Notes: generated by a model not told the origin, from the sequence alone. A stretch of DNA of 64,000 bases from Verrucomicrobiaceae bacterium UBA1938 (GCA_002336895.1 DDFC01000025.1:62001-126000); one strand, 5' to 3'; shown: positions 37,890 through 46,503, numbered from the stretch's first letter. A program made the numbers and translations.

Positions 37890-38264
37890 CTAGGATTTCC
37901 AGTCGAGGACGCCTTTTTTCCAGGCGTAAACGAAGGCGACCAGAAGCACGGCGACGAAGCCGGAAGCCACGGCGAGAATGGAAGGGCCAAAGGCGGCAAG
38001 GTAGTCCTTGTAAACGATGGACCAGGGGTAGAGGAAGACGACCTCGATGTCGAAGAGGACGAAGAGCATGGCCACGATGTAGAACTTCACGCTGAAGCGC
38101 GGCTGGCTGTCGCCCACAGGAAGCATACCGCACTCGTAGGCGGAGTCCTTGATGGCGTTGCGCTTGGCGGATTTGCCGAGGAGCGCGGAGGCGATCAGAG
38201 TCACGACCGCAAAGCCACCGGCTAGGACGATCTGGAGCAGGACTGGGATGTAATTCTCAAACAT
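37890..38264 (-). CDS. nuoA: NADH-quinone oxidoreductase subunit A
   Basis: A 124-residue membrane subunit of complex I, which moves protons while passing electrons from NADH to quinone. Three membrane segments are visible (about 8-29, 65-85, 95-115). The conserved loop AYECGMLPVGDSQPRFSVKFY, shortened here by one residue at each end where needed, and VLFDIEVVFLYPW are diagnostic. The usual neighbour nuoB does not follow; a Dabb gene does. So nuoA is separated from the other nuo genes, at least within this window. A terminator hairpin lies upstream (for the previous minus-strand gene). Confidence 0.95.
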   Translation of the reverse strand: MFENYIPVLLQIVLAGGFAVVTLIASALLGKSAKRNAIKDSAYECGMLPVGDSQPRFSVKFYIVAMLFVLFDIEVVFLYPWSIVYKDYLAAFGPSILAVASGFVAVLLVAFVYAWKKGVLDWKS

Positions 38265-38320
38265 GGGGGAAAGGTTTCGGAATGGGTAGCAAGAGCTGGT
38301 GCAGCGTCAAACCCGGAAAC

Positions 38321-38354
38321 AAAAAGGGCCGCTCTGCACGAGGCAGAACGGCCC
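38321..38354 (-). terminator. Intrinsic terminator
   Basis: On the minus strand: GGGCCGTTCTGC, loop CTCGT, GCAGAGCGGCCC, then TTTTTGTTT. It lies 20 bases after the stop of the Ala-rich protein (38374) and ahead of nuoA, so it ends that gene's transcript. The one imperfect pair is a G-U on the minus-strand RNA and a mismatch on the other, which fixes the orientation. Confidence 0.9.
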
Positions 38355-38373
38355 GAAGTGGAGCCCTGGGCAA

Positions 38374-38727
38374 TCAGGCGCGGGCTGCTGCTGCGGCCGA
38401 AGTGCGGGCGACAACAGCTGCGCTGCGGGCTGCAATAGCGGCATTGTGAGCCGCACGCAGGCCATCGAGGCCACGGTAGGTCTTGCCCACTTTGGCGCAA
38501 AGGCCGCGGCTGACGAGATTCTGCAGTTTCTCATAGGAGCGCAGGCGAAGCATCTCCTCACCACCACTCACGGCATTTTTCAGCTTGAGATTGTCATAAA
38601 CCAAGCCAAACAACGTGTTGAACTCATAAGTCTCAGGCTTTGAGAGGACATTAACCAGCTCGTCAGTGACATGATCAGGTACCCGGCGAGAGAAACGTGT
38701 CTTGCGTGTCGGTGTAGTGGTAGGCAT
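38374..38727 (-). CDS. Uncharacterised basic Ala-tailed protein
   Basis: A 117-residue protein. The N-terminus is basic (MPTTTPTRKTRFSRRVPDHV), the middle is helical (YEFNTLFGLVYDNLKLKNAV), and the C-terminus is Ala/Arg-rich (AAIAARSAAVVARTSAAAAA). A segment LQNLVSRGLCAKVGKTYRGL looks like a winged-helix or nucleic-acid-binding fragment. I cannot name a family. A strong terminator follows and a 192-base AT-richer gap lies upstream, so it is likely a well-expressed single gene. A nucleoid or RNA-binding role is speculative. Confidence 0.65.
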   Translation of the reverse strand: MPTTTPTRKTRFSRRVPDHVTDELVNVLSKPETYEFNTLFGLVYDNLKLKNAVSGGEEMLRLRSYEKLQNLVSRGLCAKVGKTYRGLDGLRAAHNAAIAARSAAVVARTSAAAAARA

Positions 38728-38919
38728 ATGGACCTTCAGCCTAGCACAGGACAGTCGTGTTCGCGACGCTTTTATGTGCGCTAGAGGCTTTTTCTCCTAT
38801 GACGCATAAGGATTGATAGAAAGCCTCAGCCGGCTTCGTTATAGCGCAATACCATGTCTTAATTTGTATTTACAAGGCATGGCTAAATTACGGTGGTTTA
38901 AATGCCTATGTGGCATCGG

Positions 38920-40236
38920 TTATTTCTTGGCAATCTTGTAAATTGCCCCGCTGCTACGGATGTAGAGCGCACCATCGGCTATGGCGGGGGATGCTGAGAT
39001 GGCTTCACCGCCGAGCTGGTTTTGACCGAGGACTTCGAATTTTTCAGGGGAGGCGCGAACGATGAAGCTTTCTCCGCGATCATTGGAGAAGAGGAGCTTG
39101 TCCCCAAAGGCGAGAGGGGCGGGGACGTGCTTGCCGGCGAGGCGGTCATCCCAGAGATCCTTGCCTGATTTGACGTCCACAGCGCTGACAATGCCGCCAC
39201 GGGTGATCTGGTAGAGGGTGCCGCTGACGATGACGAGGGCGGCCTCGCTGGCATTGCGCTTTTCACGGTCCCAGAGCACGTGGCTTTCAGTGATGTCTCC
39301 GCTCATCTTGTCGTCGATGCGGACGCAGACGGTGTGGGCGCGTTCGGAGCCAGTGTTGAGGATGAGCATGTCTCCCATGCGGAGGGGAGGGATGGCGGCA
39401 TTGAAACCGCCGTGGCGGATGGTCCAGAGTTCCTTGCCGGTGGCGACATCGTAGCCGAAGGCGGCACGGGAGCCGATGGAGACGAGCACCTGCCGGCCGC
39501 CCATCTCGAACACGCCGGGGGTATGGTAGGCTTTGCGCATGTCGCCATCGCGAGTGGGCTTGCCCTCTTTGTCGAGATCCCCGTAGTCGGTGGTGCGGGA
39601 GGTTTTCCAGACGCTTTTGCCGGTCTTTTTGTCGAGTGCGGTGACGAACTGCTGATCGATGCCGTCGAAGGTGAGGATGATCAGATTGCCAAAGATGATG
39701 GGGGAGGAGCCGGGGCCGCGGAAGTGACGGACATTGATGTCACGACGCTCCCAGACTTTCTCTCCGGTAGCGGGATCGATCCGTGCGGTGCCGTAGGTGC
39801 CGAAATGAACGTAGAGCGCGTCTTCCTCCAGCACAGGGGAAGGAGCGGCGTAGTTGTTCATGGGATTGCCAAGATCCTCAGGGGTGGCGTTTTCGAAGAC
39901 CAGCTTGTGATGGATGATCTTTCCGCTCTGGCGATCAATGCCGTAGAGGTACTGCCTGGTGCCGTCTGTGGTGGCAGAGGTGAACCAGATCATGTCTCCG
40001 CCGATGACGGGGGAGGAGTGGCCCTGATCCTGCAGTTCGGTGCGCCAGATGATGTTTTTGCCCGTGGCGCCGTCCCACTCCAGAGGGATGCGAGCCACGT
40101 CTGCCGCAGGGACGATGTTGTCTTGGGCAGGGCCGCCTTTGGCCGGCCAGAAGACAGGCGTGGTGGCCGGCTGGGCGTGCGTGAGTACGGACAGCAGGGC
40201 GAGGGAAAGGGCGGTGAGGGCTGGCGTGCGGATCAT
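38920..40236 (-). CDS. Exported PQQ-like beta-propeller protein
   Basis: A 438-residue protein with a signal peptide (TALSLALLSVLTHA, start at 40236) and a beta-propeller of PQQ/BamB-like blades. Repeated motifs are GKNIIWRTELQDQGHSS, LYGIDRQSGKII, VTALDKKTGKSVWKT and DVKSGKDLWDDR, each ending in the W-containing strand. No catalytic calcium/PQQ residues or cysteines of true alcohol dehydrogenases can be assigned, so it may be a structural propeller. Related proteins are numerous in Verrucomicrobia and Planctomycetes. It is divergent from the small coiled-coil gene. Confidence 0.85.
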   Translation of the reverse strand: MIRTPALTALSLALLSVLTHAQPATTPVFWPAKGGPAQDNIVPAADVARIPLEWDGATGKNIIWRTELQDQGHSSPVIGGDMIWFTSATTDGTRQYLYGIDRQSGKIIHHKLVFENATPEDLGNPMNNYAAPSPVLEEDALYVHFGTYGTARIDPATGEKVWERRDINVRHFRGPGSSPIIFGNLIILTFDGIDQQFVTALDKKTGKSVWKTSRTTDYGDLDKEGKPTRDGDMRKAYHTPGVFEMGGRQVLVSIGSRAAFGYDVATGKELWTIRHGGFNAAIPPLRMGDMLILNTGSERAHTVCVRIDDKMSGDITESHVLWDREKRNASEAALVIVSGTLYQITRGGIVSAVDVKSGKDLWDDRLAGKHVPAPLAFGDKLLFSNDRGESFIVRASPEKFEVLGQNQLGGEAISASPAIADGALYIRSSGAIYKIAKK

Positions 40237-40329
40237 GAGCCTGAAGTTGACGGAGCAGATGGGAAATTCTTTCGCCGATGGACAAGAGCATGATTGCTGT
40301 GCAGCATCCAGCCGCAACCCCGACTGACC

Positions 40330-40788
40330 ATGAAAAAAGCCATTCTTGCCTGCCTAGCCCTGAGTTTCAGCCTGACCGCACTGAATGCGGATGACAGCCT
40401 CAACGAGCAACTGCGCCGTGCGGCTGAGAAACTCAAAAACGAATTCGCCAAGGTGAAGGAGCAGGGCGAGGTGAAAGGACGCGAGTGGTATAAGAAAGCC
40501 AAGGACCGTCTGACCACGAGCCGCGAGGAATACCTGAAGCAGGCGGGAGCCGCGCTGACGGGGTGGAAGGCGGACATCGACGTGCTGAAAGACCAGGGCG
40601 GCCGCGACTACTTCAAGACACGAGTGAGCGCACTGGAGCAGCACCACGCCTTTGCGGTCAAGGAAATGGAAACGCTCAGCAGCATTCCTGACGAGGCACA
40701 GTTCCGTGCGCGGCAGAAGAGCTTTGACAAAACCCTGTGGACTCTGGAGGCCGCCGTGGAGCAGGCCCAGGAAGAGGCGGGGCTGTAG
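40330..40788 (+). CDS. Exported coiled-coil protein
   Basis: A 152-residue protein. Signal peptide MKKAILACLALSFSLTALNA; the rest is almost entirely charged helix, for example LRRAAEKLKNEFAKVKEQ and TLWTLEAAVEQAQEEAGL, a likely coiled coil. No enzymatic motif is visible. Lys/Glu-rich exported helices of this type may act in the envelope. It stands 93 bases from the divergent propeller gene and 90 bases before the Usp gene. Confidence 0.7.
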   Translation: MKKAILACLALSFSLTALNADDSLNEQLRRAAEKLKNEFAKVKEQGEVKGREWYKKAKDRLTTSREEYLKQAGAALTGWKADIDVLKDQGGRDYFKTRVSALEQHHAFAVKEMETLSSIPDEAQFRARQKSFDKTLWTLEAAVEQAQEEAGL

Positions 40789-40878
40789 GCGCAATCGCAG
40801 CCCAGCAAGGCGCAAGTGCAGCGCGGCATTGCCTTTCGTGGAGGGCTATGATGAAATAACTTCAATCCCAAGCAAGCC

Positions 40879-41784
40879 ATGAAAAAACTGCATCACGTCA
40901 TCGCCGCCATTGATTTCACCGACTCCTGCCGCGTGGCCTTGCGCGAGGCGGTGCGCCGAGCCTCGCTCGATGGAGCATCCATCACCGTCGTCCATGTGAT
41001 GGACGAATTTCTTGTGCATGAACTGAAGAGCGCGCTGGCCACCGACCAAGCGACCGTGCGCGCGGAGTGGCTGGAGAGGCTGAAGAAGTTTGTGGCGGAT
41101 GCGGAGGTGAGCAGCGCTGTGAACGCGGAGGTGCGCATCGGCACGCCGTTTACCGAACTGGTGGAAGCCTGCCGTGCGCACAACGCCGACCTGCTGGTGA
41201 TGGGGGCGAAAGGATCGCGCAACGAGCCGCACCGGATCGGAGTGATCGCAGCGAAATGCGTGCGCAAGGCTCCGGTGGACGTGCTGGTGGTGAGGCAGGA
41301 TGCGCAGGGGCCGTTCAAGAAGATCGTGGCCTGTGTGGATTTCTCCGAGAACTCCGCGAAGGCGGTGCAGTGCGCGCTGCACGTGGCACAGCAGGATGGC
41401 GGGGAGCTGGACTGCCTGCATGTGTTTCAGAGCGCGCTGGCGATGTCTCTGGACTACGGCGGATTTGCACCTTCACTGCCCGCGACGTATGACCCGCTGG
41501 CGGTGGACAACTGGCGCAAGGATCTGGCGTCATTTCTAGAGCCGCTGACGCGCGATGGAGGGGGCGTGACGGTGGCCCAGCATGTGACGGAACGTGTGAA
41601 CATCCGCGAGGCCATCCTGGATCATGTGAGCGAGACACACGCCACGCTGGTGGTGCTGGGGACGAGCGGCAAGACGGGCTTGCGCGAGATGCTGATCGGC
41701 ACGACAGCGGAAAAAATCGTGCAGCATGTGCCGTGCTCGATCCTGGCGGTGAAGCCGGACGGCTTTGTCATTTCTGCTGATTGA
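40879..41784 (+). CDS. Tandem universal stress protein
   Basis: A 301-residue protein with two UspA domains (about 1-143 and 145-297). The second has the ATP-binding motif GTSGKTGLREMLIGTTAE and starts KIVACVDFSENS; the first has a weaker site (GAKGSRNEPHRIGVIA). Usp proteins bind nucleotides or other ligands and respond to stress. Its stop at 41784 is 11 bases before the kinase ATG, so with the histidine kinase and LuxR regulator it forms one operon, and it may sense or adjust that pathway. Confidence 0.9.
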   Translation: MKKLHHVIAAIDFTDSCRVALREAVRRASLDGASITVVHVMDEFLVHELKSALATDQATVRAEWLERLKKFVADAEVSSAVNAEVRIGTPFTELVEACRAHNADLLVMGAKGSRNEPHRIGVIAAKCVRKAPVDVLVVRQDAQGPFKKIVACVDFSENSAKAVQCALHVAQQDGGELDCLHVFQSALAMSLDYGGFAPSLPATYDPLAVDNWRKDLASFLEPLTRDGGGVTVAQHVTERVNIREAILDHVSETHATLVVLGTSGKTGLREMLIGTTAEKIVQHVPCSILAVKPDGFVISAD

Positions 41785-41795
41785 AACAACCTGCC

Positions 41796-42866
41796 ATGAA
41801 GAAAAAAGACGCGTCTGAAGATCCCAGCATTGAGGAGCTGCAGGCAGCGCTGCAGGCGAGCGAGCAGATATCGAGCGCGATCGTGGAGACGGCGGTGAAC
41901 GCGATCATCACGATCGACGAGAACTGCTTTATCGAGACGGTGAACAGCGCGACGGAGCGGCTGTTTGGCTACAAGCGAGAGGAGCTGATCGGACGAAACA
42001 TCAGCATGCTAATGCCGCAGCCATACCGGGCCCGGCATGACCGGTATGTGAAGAACTACCTGTCAACAGGGGTGAAGCGGATCATCGGCATCGGGCGTGA
42101 GGCCGTGGCGCAGCGCAAGGACGGCTCGGTCTTTCCGATCGACCTCTCCGTGGGTGAGGCGGTACTGCCGAGCGGGAGACGAATTTTTACGGGAATCATC
42201 CGCGACCTGACTGAGCGCAAGGTGCTGGAGGACAAGCTGCTGCACATCAGCGAGGAGGAGCAGGCGCGCATCGGCCAGGACATCCACGATGATCTGTGCC
42301 AGCAGCTGGCCGCGATCGGATGTCTGGCGAAGGTGGCGCAAAAGAAGCTGGCCAAGACGGGCTGCCCTGAGGCGGAGAGCCTGGCGGAGATCGTGCAACT
42401 GGTGGGCAAGGCGAACACGCGTGCGCGTGAGACGTCCCGGGGACTGATGCCGGTGGTGCTGGATTCCGGAGGGCTGATGGCGGCACTGGAGGAGATGGCA
42501 GAGAGCACCGCGCGGGCCTACGAAATCGAGTGTGATTTCCGCTATGACAATCCGGTGCAGGTGGCGGACAACAAGATGTCCGTGCAGCTCTTTCGCATCA
42601 CGCAGGAGGCGGTGTCCAATGCGGTGAAGCATGGGCAGGCGACGCGTGTGGACATTCATCTGGCACGGCAGAGCGGGAACATCGTGCTGACTGTGCGTGA
42701 CAATGGAGCGGGGATACCCGAGCAGGCCTCGAAAGGAACAGGCATGGGACTCTTGACCATGAATCATCGCGCTCAAATGATAGGCGGCACACTCAAAATC
42801 GAGCCCCGCACCGGCGGAGGCACCCAGGTCATATGCAGCGTACCCGCACCAGCGAAAAATCAGTGA
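41796..42866 (+). CDS. PAS-domain sensor histidine kinase (HisKA_3 type)
   Basis: A 356-residue soluble kinase. A PAS domain (about 25-140, AIITIDENCFIETVNSATER, then TGIIRDLTERK) precedes the dimerisation/phospho-acceptor region with His164 in DIHDDLCQQL. The ATPase domain has NAVKHG and VRDNGAGIP, then GMGLLTMNHRAQMIGG, typical of NarX/DegS-type kinases. The partner is the overlapping LuxR-type regulator. The ATG at 41796 was preferred; an upstream in-frame TTG (41781) would overlap the Usp gene. The PAS may bind haem or redox ligands; this is not evident. Confidence 0.9.
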   Translation: MKKKDASEDPSIEELQAALQASEQISSAIVETAVNAIITIDENCFIETVNSATERLFGYKREELIGRNISMLMPQPYRARHDRYVKNYLSTGVKRIIGIGREAVAQRKDGSVFPIDLSVGEAVLPSGRRIFTGIIRDLTERKVLEDKLLHISEEEQARIGQDIHDDLCQQLAAIGCLAKVAQKKLAKTGCPEAESLAEIVQLVGKANTRARETSRGLMPVVLDSGGLMAALEEMAESTARAYEIECDFRYDNPVQVADNKMSVQLFRITQEAVSNAVKHGQATRVDIHLARQSGNIVLTVRDNGAGIPEQASKGTGMGLLTMNHRAQMIGGTLKIEPRTGGGTQVICSVPAPAKNQ

Positions 42867-43510
42867 AGAGAGTCATCCTTGTGGATGACCACCCAATCAT
42901 GCGGCACGGGCTGGCGCAGCTCATCCGTGCCGAAGAGGGGCTGGATGTGATCGGAGAGGCGGGCAATGCGCGAGAGGGGCTGGATGTGGTGGGCAAGCTC
43001 AAGCCGGATCTGGCAGTGATCGACCTGACGCTGCCAGACAAGAACGGCCTGGAACTGGTGAAGGACATCCGGGCCATGCATCCGGCCACACAGTGCCTGG
43101 TGCTATCAATGCATGACGAGACGATGTATGGAGAACGTGCATTGCGCGCCGGAGCACGCGGGTATGTGATGAAGGAGGAGGCTGCGGACCAGCTGGTGAC
43201 CGCGATCCACAAGGTGCTGGGCGGCGGGTTGTACGTGAGCGAAACCCTCAATGCACGGATGCTGGAACAGGTGACTGGTGCGGCGAGATCCAAAGCCACG
43301 GGAGTGGATTCGCTGACAGACCGTGAGCTGGAGATTCTGACAATGATCGGCAAGGGCGTGGCGACGAAGCTGATCGCCGCGCAGCTCAGCATCAGTGCGA
43401 GGACGGTGGAGGCCCACCGGGCGCACATCAAAGAGAAGCTGAGCATGACCGACGGCGCGGCGCTGGTGCGCTATGCGGTGCAGTGGGTGGAGAGCCAGGC
43501 AAAGCTGTAA
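42833..43510 (+). CDS. LuxR/NarL-family response regulator
   Basis: A 225-residue regulator. The receiver has DDH acidic residues, Asp64 in LAVIDLTLPDKNG, and Lys in GYVMKEEA; the C-terminal LuxR HTH is LTDRELEILTMIGKG and ARTVEAHRAHIKEKL. The assigned ATG (42833) overlaps the kinase end by 34 bases. A GTG at 42863 would give a four-base overlap (GTGA) directly with the kinase stop and start at VKRVILVDDHP, so it is an equally good start. It is paired with the upstream PAS kinase. Confidence 0.93.
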   Translation: MQRTRTSEKSVKRVILVDDHPIMRHGLAQLIRAEEGLDVIGEAGNAREGLDVVGKLKPDLAVIDLTLPDKNGLELVKDIRAMHPATQCLVLSMHDETMYGERALRAGARGYVMKEEAADQLVTAIHKVLGGGLYVSETLNARMLEQVTGAARSKATGVDSLTDRELEILTMIGKGVATKLIAAQLSISARTVEAHRAHIKEKLSMTDGAALVRYAVQWVESQAKL

Positions 43511-43776
43511 CAGCGGCTGAAGGCGATCTCTGATTCATGACGAATGCGATGATGATGCGCATGCCGTGATTCGTTTTTGACGGAGAAAAAAATTGGGATG
43601 AGAGATGCCGCCAAAGGCATGCGTGCGGCAGCTGGTTTTTGAAAAAAGCAGGCAGCCATGATGAGTGTGCGAGCAGGTGGAAACAGCTGCGCGGAGGCTC
43701 GCTGACAACTGGATTTACGCAGGGGATGGAGCGGTTTTACGAAGGGAAACAACCACAAATATTGATTAAATTTGCG
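43511..43776. other. Gene-free stretch between response regulator and SWIB gene
   Basis: The full gap between the genes is 43511-43836. I see no gene and no clear RNA. A weak GCCGC/GCGGC hairpin followed by GGTTTTT occurs near 43607-43640 and could end the regulator transcript. The final part holds the SWIB promoter described next. The stretch is more A/T-rich near its right end. Confidence 0.5.
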
Positions 43777-43804
43777 TTGACGCTCCGCAGGGCGCTCTCA
43801 TAAC
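43777..43804 (+). promoter_or_regulatory. Likely sigma-70-type promoter of the SWIB gene
   Basis: TTGACG, a 16-base spacer, then CATAAC, with the AT-rich stretch ATTGATTAAATTTGCG just upstream. The -35 box matches five of six bases to consensus TTGACA. The start codon lies 33 bases after the -10 box. Confidence 0.6.
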
Positions 43805-43836
43805 CTCCCCACACGGCAACAGCCGCCAACAACACT

Positions 43837-44145
43837 ATGGCCAAGAAAGCAACCAAAGCAAAACCAGCAGCCAAGAAGGCTGCCAAAGCAAAACGGAAAC
43901 CCAATCCTGCTCTCATGAAGCCGGTGCAGCCTGATGCGGTTCTCGGAGCCGTCGTCGGTAACAAAGCTGCTCCTCGTGGTCAGATCACGAAAAAGCTGTG
44001 GGACTACATCAAGAAGAACGGTCTCCAGGACGCGAAGAACAAGCGCAACATCAATGCCGATGACGCATTGAAGGCGGTGTTCGGCGGCAAGAAGACGGTG
44101 ACGATGTTTGAGATGACCAAGCTGGTCTCCAAACACATCGCCTGA
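43837..44145 (+). CDS. SWIB/MDM2-domain protein with Lys/Ala-rich histone-like tail
   Basis: A 102-residue protein. The first about 25 residues are Lys/Ala-rich (MAKKATKAKPAAKKAAKAKR), resembling histone H1-like tails. The rest is the SWIB fold: GQITKKLWDYIKKNGLQD, NKRNINADDALKAVFGGKK and TMFEMTKLVSKHIA. SWIB domains are common in eukaryotic chromatin complexes and are also found in Chlamydia and other PVC bacteria. A nucleoid or DNA-condensing role is an inference from the tail. A strong promoter and terminator flank it, so it is a single-gene unit. Confidence 0.93.
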   Translation: MAKKATKAKPAAKKAAKAKRKPNPALMKPVQPDAVLGAVVGNKAAPRGQITKKLWDYIKKNGLQDAKNKRNINADDALKAVFGGKKTVTMFEMTKLVSKHIA

Positions 44146-44167
44146 GCTTAGATCCTGCATTCCATGA

Positions 44168-44205
44168 CGCCGCGCCTGGTGCATACCCGGCGCGGCGCTT
44201 TTTTT
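44168..44205 (+). terminator. Intrinsic terminator of the SWIB gene
   Basis: Perfect 9-bp stem CGCCGCGCC / GGCGCGGCG around a 12-base loop, followed by one C and seven T residues (44199-44205). It begins 22 bases after the stop codon. Confidence 0.93.
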
Positions 44206-44241
44206 GTCCGTTCGTCGCAGAGGAGAAGGAGAGGGGCGGGA

Positions 44242-44538
44242 TCAGGGCGAGTGCACCACGTAGTCGAGCTCCATGAACTCGGCGACTTCGGGAATCCAGC
44301 GAGTTTGGACGAAGGCGGTGTGATCCGGGTGGCTGCTGTAGAATGTGTAGGAGGCCTCGTCTGCGAACTCCATGGAGAGGCCAAAGGTGAAGCTGTTCTT
44401 TGGGCTGGTCTGGCGGAGACACTCGAACTTTTGCACACCGGAGATGCTGGAGAGCGCGCAGGCTGCGCGGAGGAAGTCTGCCTCGGGGGCAGATCCAGGG
44501 GCGTGTTTGAGGCGGAAGGCTACGGTGTGGCGGATCAT
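44242..44538 (-). CDS. Dabb-domain protein
   Basis: A 98-residue stress-responsive A/B barrel protein, starting MIRHTVAFRLKHAPGS, the family's characteristic MIxHxVxFK(L)K opening. FTFGLSMEFADEASYTFYSS and HPDHTAFVQTRWIPEV give the second half, with the family's DPxHxxF-like element as HPDHTAF. The active or binding role is unknown. It is the second Dabb gene in the window, lying 30 bases downstream of the sulfatase gene on the same strand, so the two may be co-transcribed. Confidence 0.88.
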   Translation of the reverse strand: MIRHTVAFRLKHAPGSAPEADFLRAACALSSISGVQKFECLRQTSPKNSFTFGLSMEFADEASYTFYSSHPDHTAFVQTRWIPEVAEFMELDYVVHSP

Positions 44539-44568
44539 GGCCGAAGAATGGATGCAGGAGGTGCGATG

Positions 44569-46503
44569 TCAAAAGTCCCAACGCTGGGCTTTGCCTTTGG
44601 CGGGGGCGACTTCGATGGAGTCGATCTCGGAATCAGGAGCATAGAGACGAAGCGTGCCGAGGGGGCCTTCGTCTTTGAGGGAGACTTTAAGCAACTGCCA
44701 GTCTCCGGCTGTGACATTGAATGGCGTGGAATGAATGACGCTGGAGTCTGACGAGGTGTGCGGCAGGGAGTCGATTTTGCCTGCGCCACCCTGCGTGCTG
44801 CGGATGCGCAGGGTGACGGTGGCGGGGCCGTTCATTCTGGCCATGCCATGACCGAGGAATGCGGTGCCGGGCAGGCCGGTGCCTTTGAGCGTGAGGATGC
44901 CAGAGGTGACGGTGGCTTTGCACTGGCGCTCCTTCCAGGCTTCGAGGGGATCGGTTTTTTCTGCGGGGGCTTTTGTAGTGGCAACAGGTTTGTAAGCTGG
45001 ATTGGGGCGGGGATAGGTGGCGCCGGTGTCTTTGAGGAAGGTGTCGATGAGAGCGTCCAGCTCCTTCACTTTATCGGGCATTTCATTGGAGAGGTTGTGA
45101 GCTTCGCCGATGTCGTCATGGAGGTTGTAGAGCTCATGGGTGGAGGGATTGCCGAACCAGCGGAGCAGCTTGAAGTCGCCGCTGCGAACCCAGACGCCAC
45201 CTGCGCGATTGGCGCCGGCGTGCGGGTGGTAGTTGAAGTAGGCCTGACGTTGCAGTGTGCCCTCTCCTTTGAGCACATTGGCGTAGCTGACGCCGTCGAT
45301 GGTCTGCTGCGCGGGCCTGGCGATGCCGAGGAGATCGATGACAGTGGGATAGATATCGATGGGGCCGACGACGGCCTCGCTGGTGGTGCCGGGCTTGATC
45401 TTTCCTGCCCAGGACCACATGAGCGGGACGCGTGTTCCGCCCTCGTAGAGCGTGCCTTTGCCATCGCGCAGAGGGGTGTTCATGGTGGGAGGCTGGCTGC
45501 CTGCCCACTTGCGCCAGTCTGCGAGGAAGGCGCTTTTGTTTTTCTCGGCGGCTTCGGTTTTGCCGGAACCGGGGACGTTGCTGTGAGTGTTGCCGCCGTT
45601 GTCAGAATAGAAGATGATGATGGTGTTGTCGGCGATGCCCTGGTGGTCGAGCTCTGCCAGGATGCGGCCGAAGCATTCGTCCACGCTTTTGAGCATGGAG
45701 GCCATGATGGGGTTTCCCTGCCTGCCTGCGGGGTCTTTTTTGGCTGCAAAGTACTTGGTGTATTCCTCCTTGTGCCCCCAGGGACCATGGACGCCGTAGC
45801 ACCAGAGATTGAGGAAGAAGGGGCCGTCTTTGCTGGCGGAGATGAACTTCACGGCCTCTGCCGCCTGACGATCGACAATGTATTCGCCCTGCGGACCATC
45901 GGTGATGGTGCCGACGCGGTTTTTGGAAGTGGGTTTGCCTTCGGCGGCGACGCCATACGGGGAGAAGTATTCGCCTGGAGGGCCGGGGTCGGGGTGGCAG
46001 TGGAAAGCGACATCAAAGCCCTGCTGCTCGGGCCAGTGGGGCTGTGTGAGGCCGAGGTGCCATTTGCCGATGTGGGCGGTGCGATAGCCTGCGCCCTTGA
46101 GGGTTTCTGCCAGGGTGATCTGTGAAGGGTCCAGGTAGTTTTTGCTCTCTGGAAGCAGCATGGGGACATTGGCGGGTGCGGTTTCACGAAGGAAGACGTG
46201 ACCGGCCGGCTGTGGCGGCTGGTGGCCGCTGGCTGTGGTGATGCCGTGGCGTGCACTGTACTGACCACTGAGAATGCTGCCGCGTGTGGGTGAGCAGAGG
46301 GGCTGGGAACAGGCATTGGTGAAGCGCATCGCGCGTGTGGCGAATTTGTCGATGCTGGGTGTTTCGTAGTACTTGGAGCCTTGAACGCCGCAGTCCATCC
46401 AGCCCATGTCATCGACGAGAAAGAGGATGACGTTTGGCCTGGCCGCTGATGCGGCGTGAACAGAGAGGAATGATGAGAGGAGCAGCGCCAGGATGGATTT
46501 CAT
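44569..46503 (-). CDS. Exported sulfatase with C-terminal beta domain (C-S-P-T-R type)
   Basis: A 644-residue sulfatase. The chosen start gives MKSILALLLSSFLSVHAASA as signal peptide. Formylglycine site is CSPTR with Cys70; metal residues are VDDMGWMDCG and YSDNGGNTHS. Other active-site pieces are HIGKWHLG and YGVHGPWGHKEEY. After about residue 490, an extra about 130-residue C-terminal region (from about KATVTSGILTLKGTGLPG) looks like a beta-sandwich carbohydrate-binding domain. It probably removes sulfate from polysaccharide and is the longest of three sulfatases here. In all three the modified Cys is residue 70. Confidence 0.93.
   Translation of the reverse strand: MKSILALLLSSFLSVHAASAARPNVILFLVDDMGWMDCGVQGSKYYETPSIDKFATRAMRFTNACSQPLCSPTRGSILSGQYSARHGITTASGHQPPQPAGHVFLRETAPANVPMLLPESKNYLDPSQITLAETLKGAGYRTAHIGKWHLGLTQPHWPEQQGFDVAFHCHPDPGPPGEYFSPYGVAAEGKPTSKNRVGTITDGPQGEYIVDRQAAEAVKFISASKDGPFFLNLWCYGVHGPWGHKEEYTKYFAAKKDPAGRQGNPIMASMLKSVDECFGRILAELDHQGIADNTIIIFYSDNGGNTHSNVPGSGKTEAAEKNKSAFLADWRKWAGSQPPTMNTPLRDGKGTLYEGGTRVPLMWSWAGKIKPGTTSEAVVGPIDIYPTVIDLLGIARPAQQTIDGVSYANVLKGEGTLQRQAYFNYHPHAGANRAGGVWVRSGDFKLLRWFGNPSTHELYNLHDDIGEAHNLSNEMPDKVKELDALIDTFLKDTGATYPRPNPAYKPVATTKAPAEKTDPLEAWKERQCKATVTSGILTLKGTGLPGTAFLGHGMARMNGPATVTLRIRSTQGGAGKIDSLPHTSSDSSVIHSTPFNVTAGDWQLLKVSLKDEGPLGTLRLYAPDSEIDSIEVAPAKGKAQRWDF

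Noticed and set aside
44758..46125. 455-residue + strand ORF antisense to the third sulfatase
   Set aside because: No motif; sulfatase motifs on the minus strand are clear.
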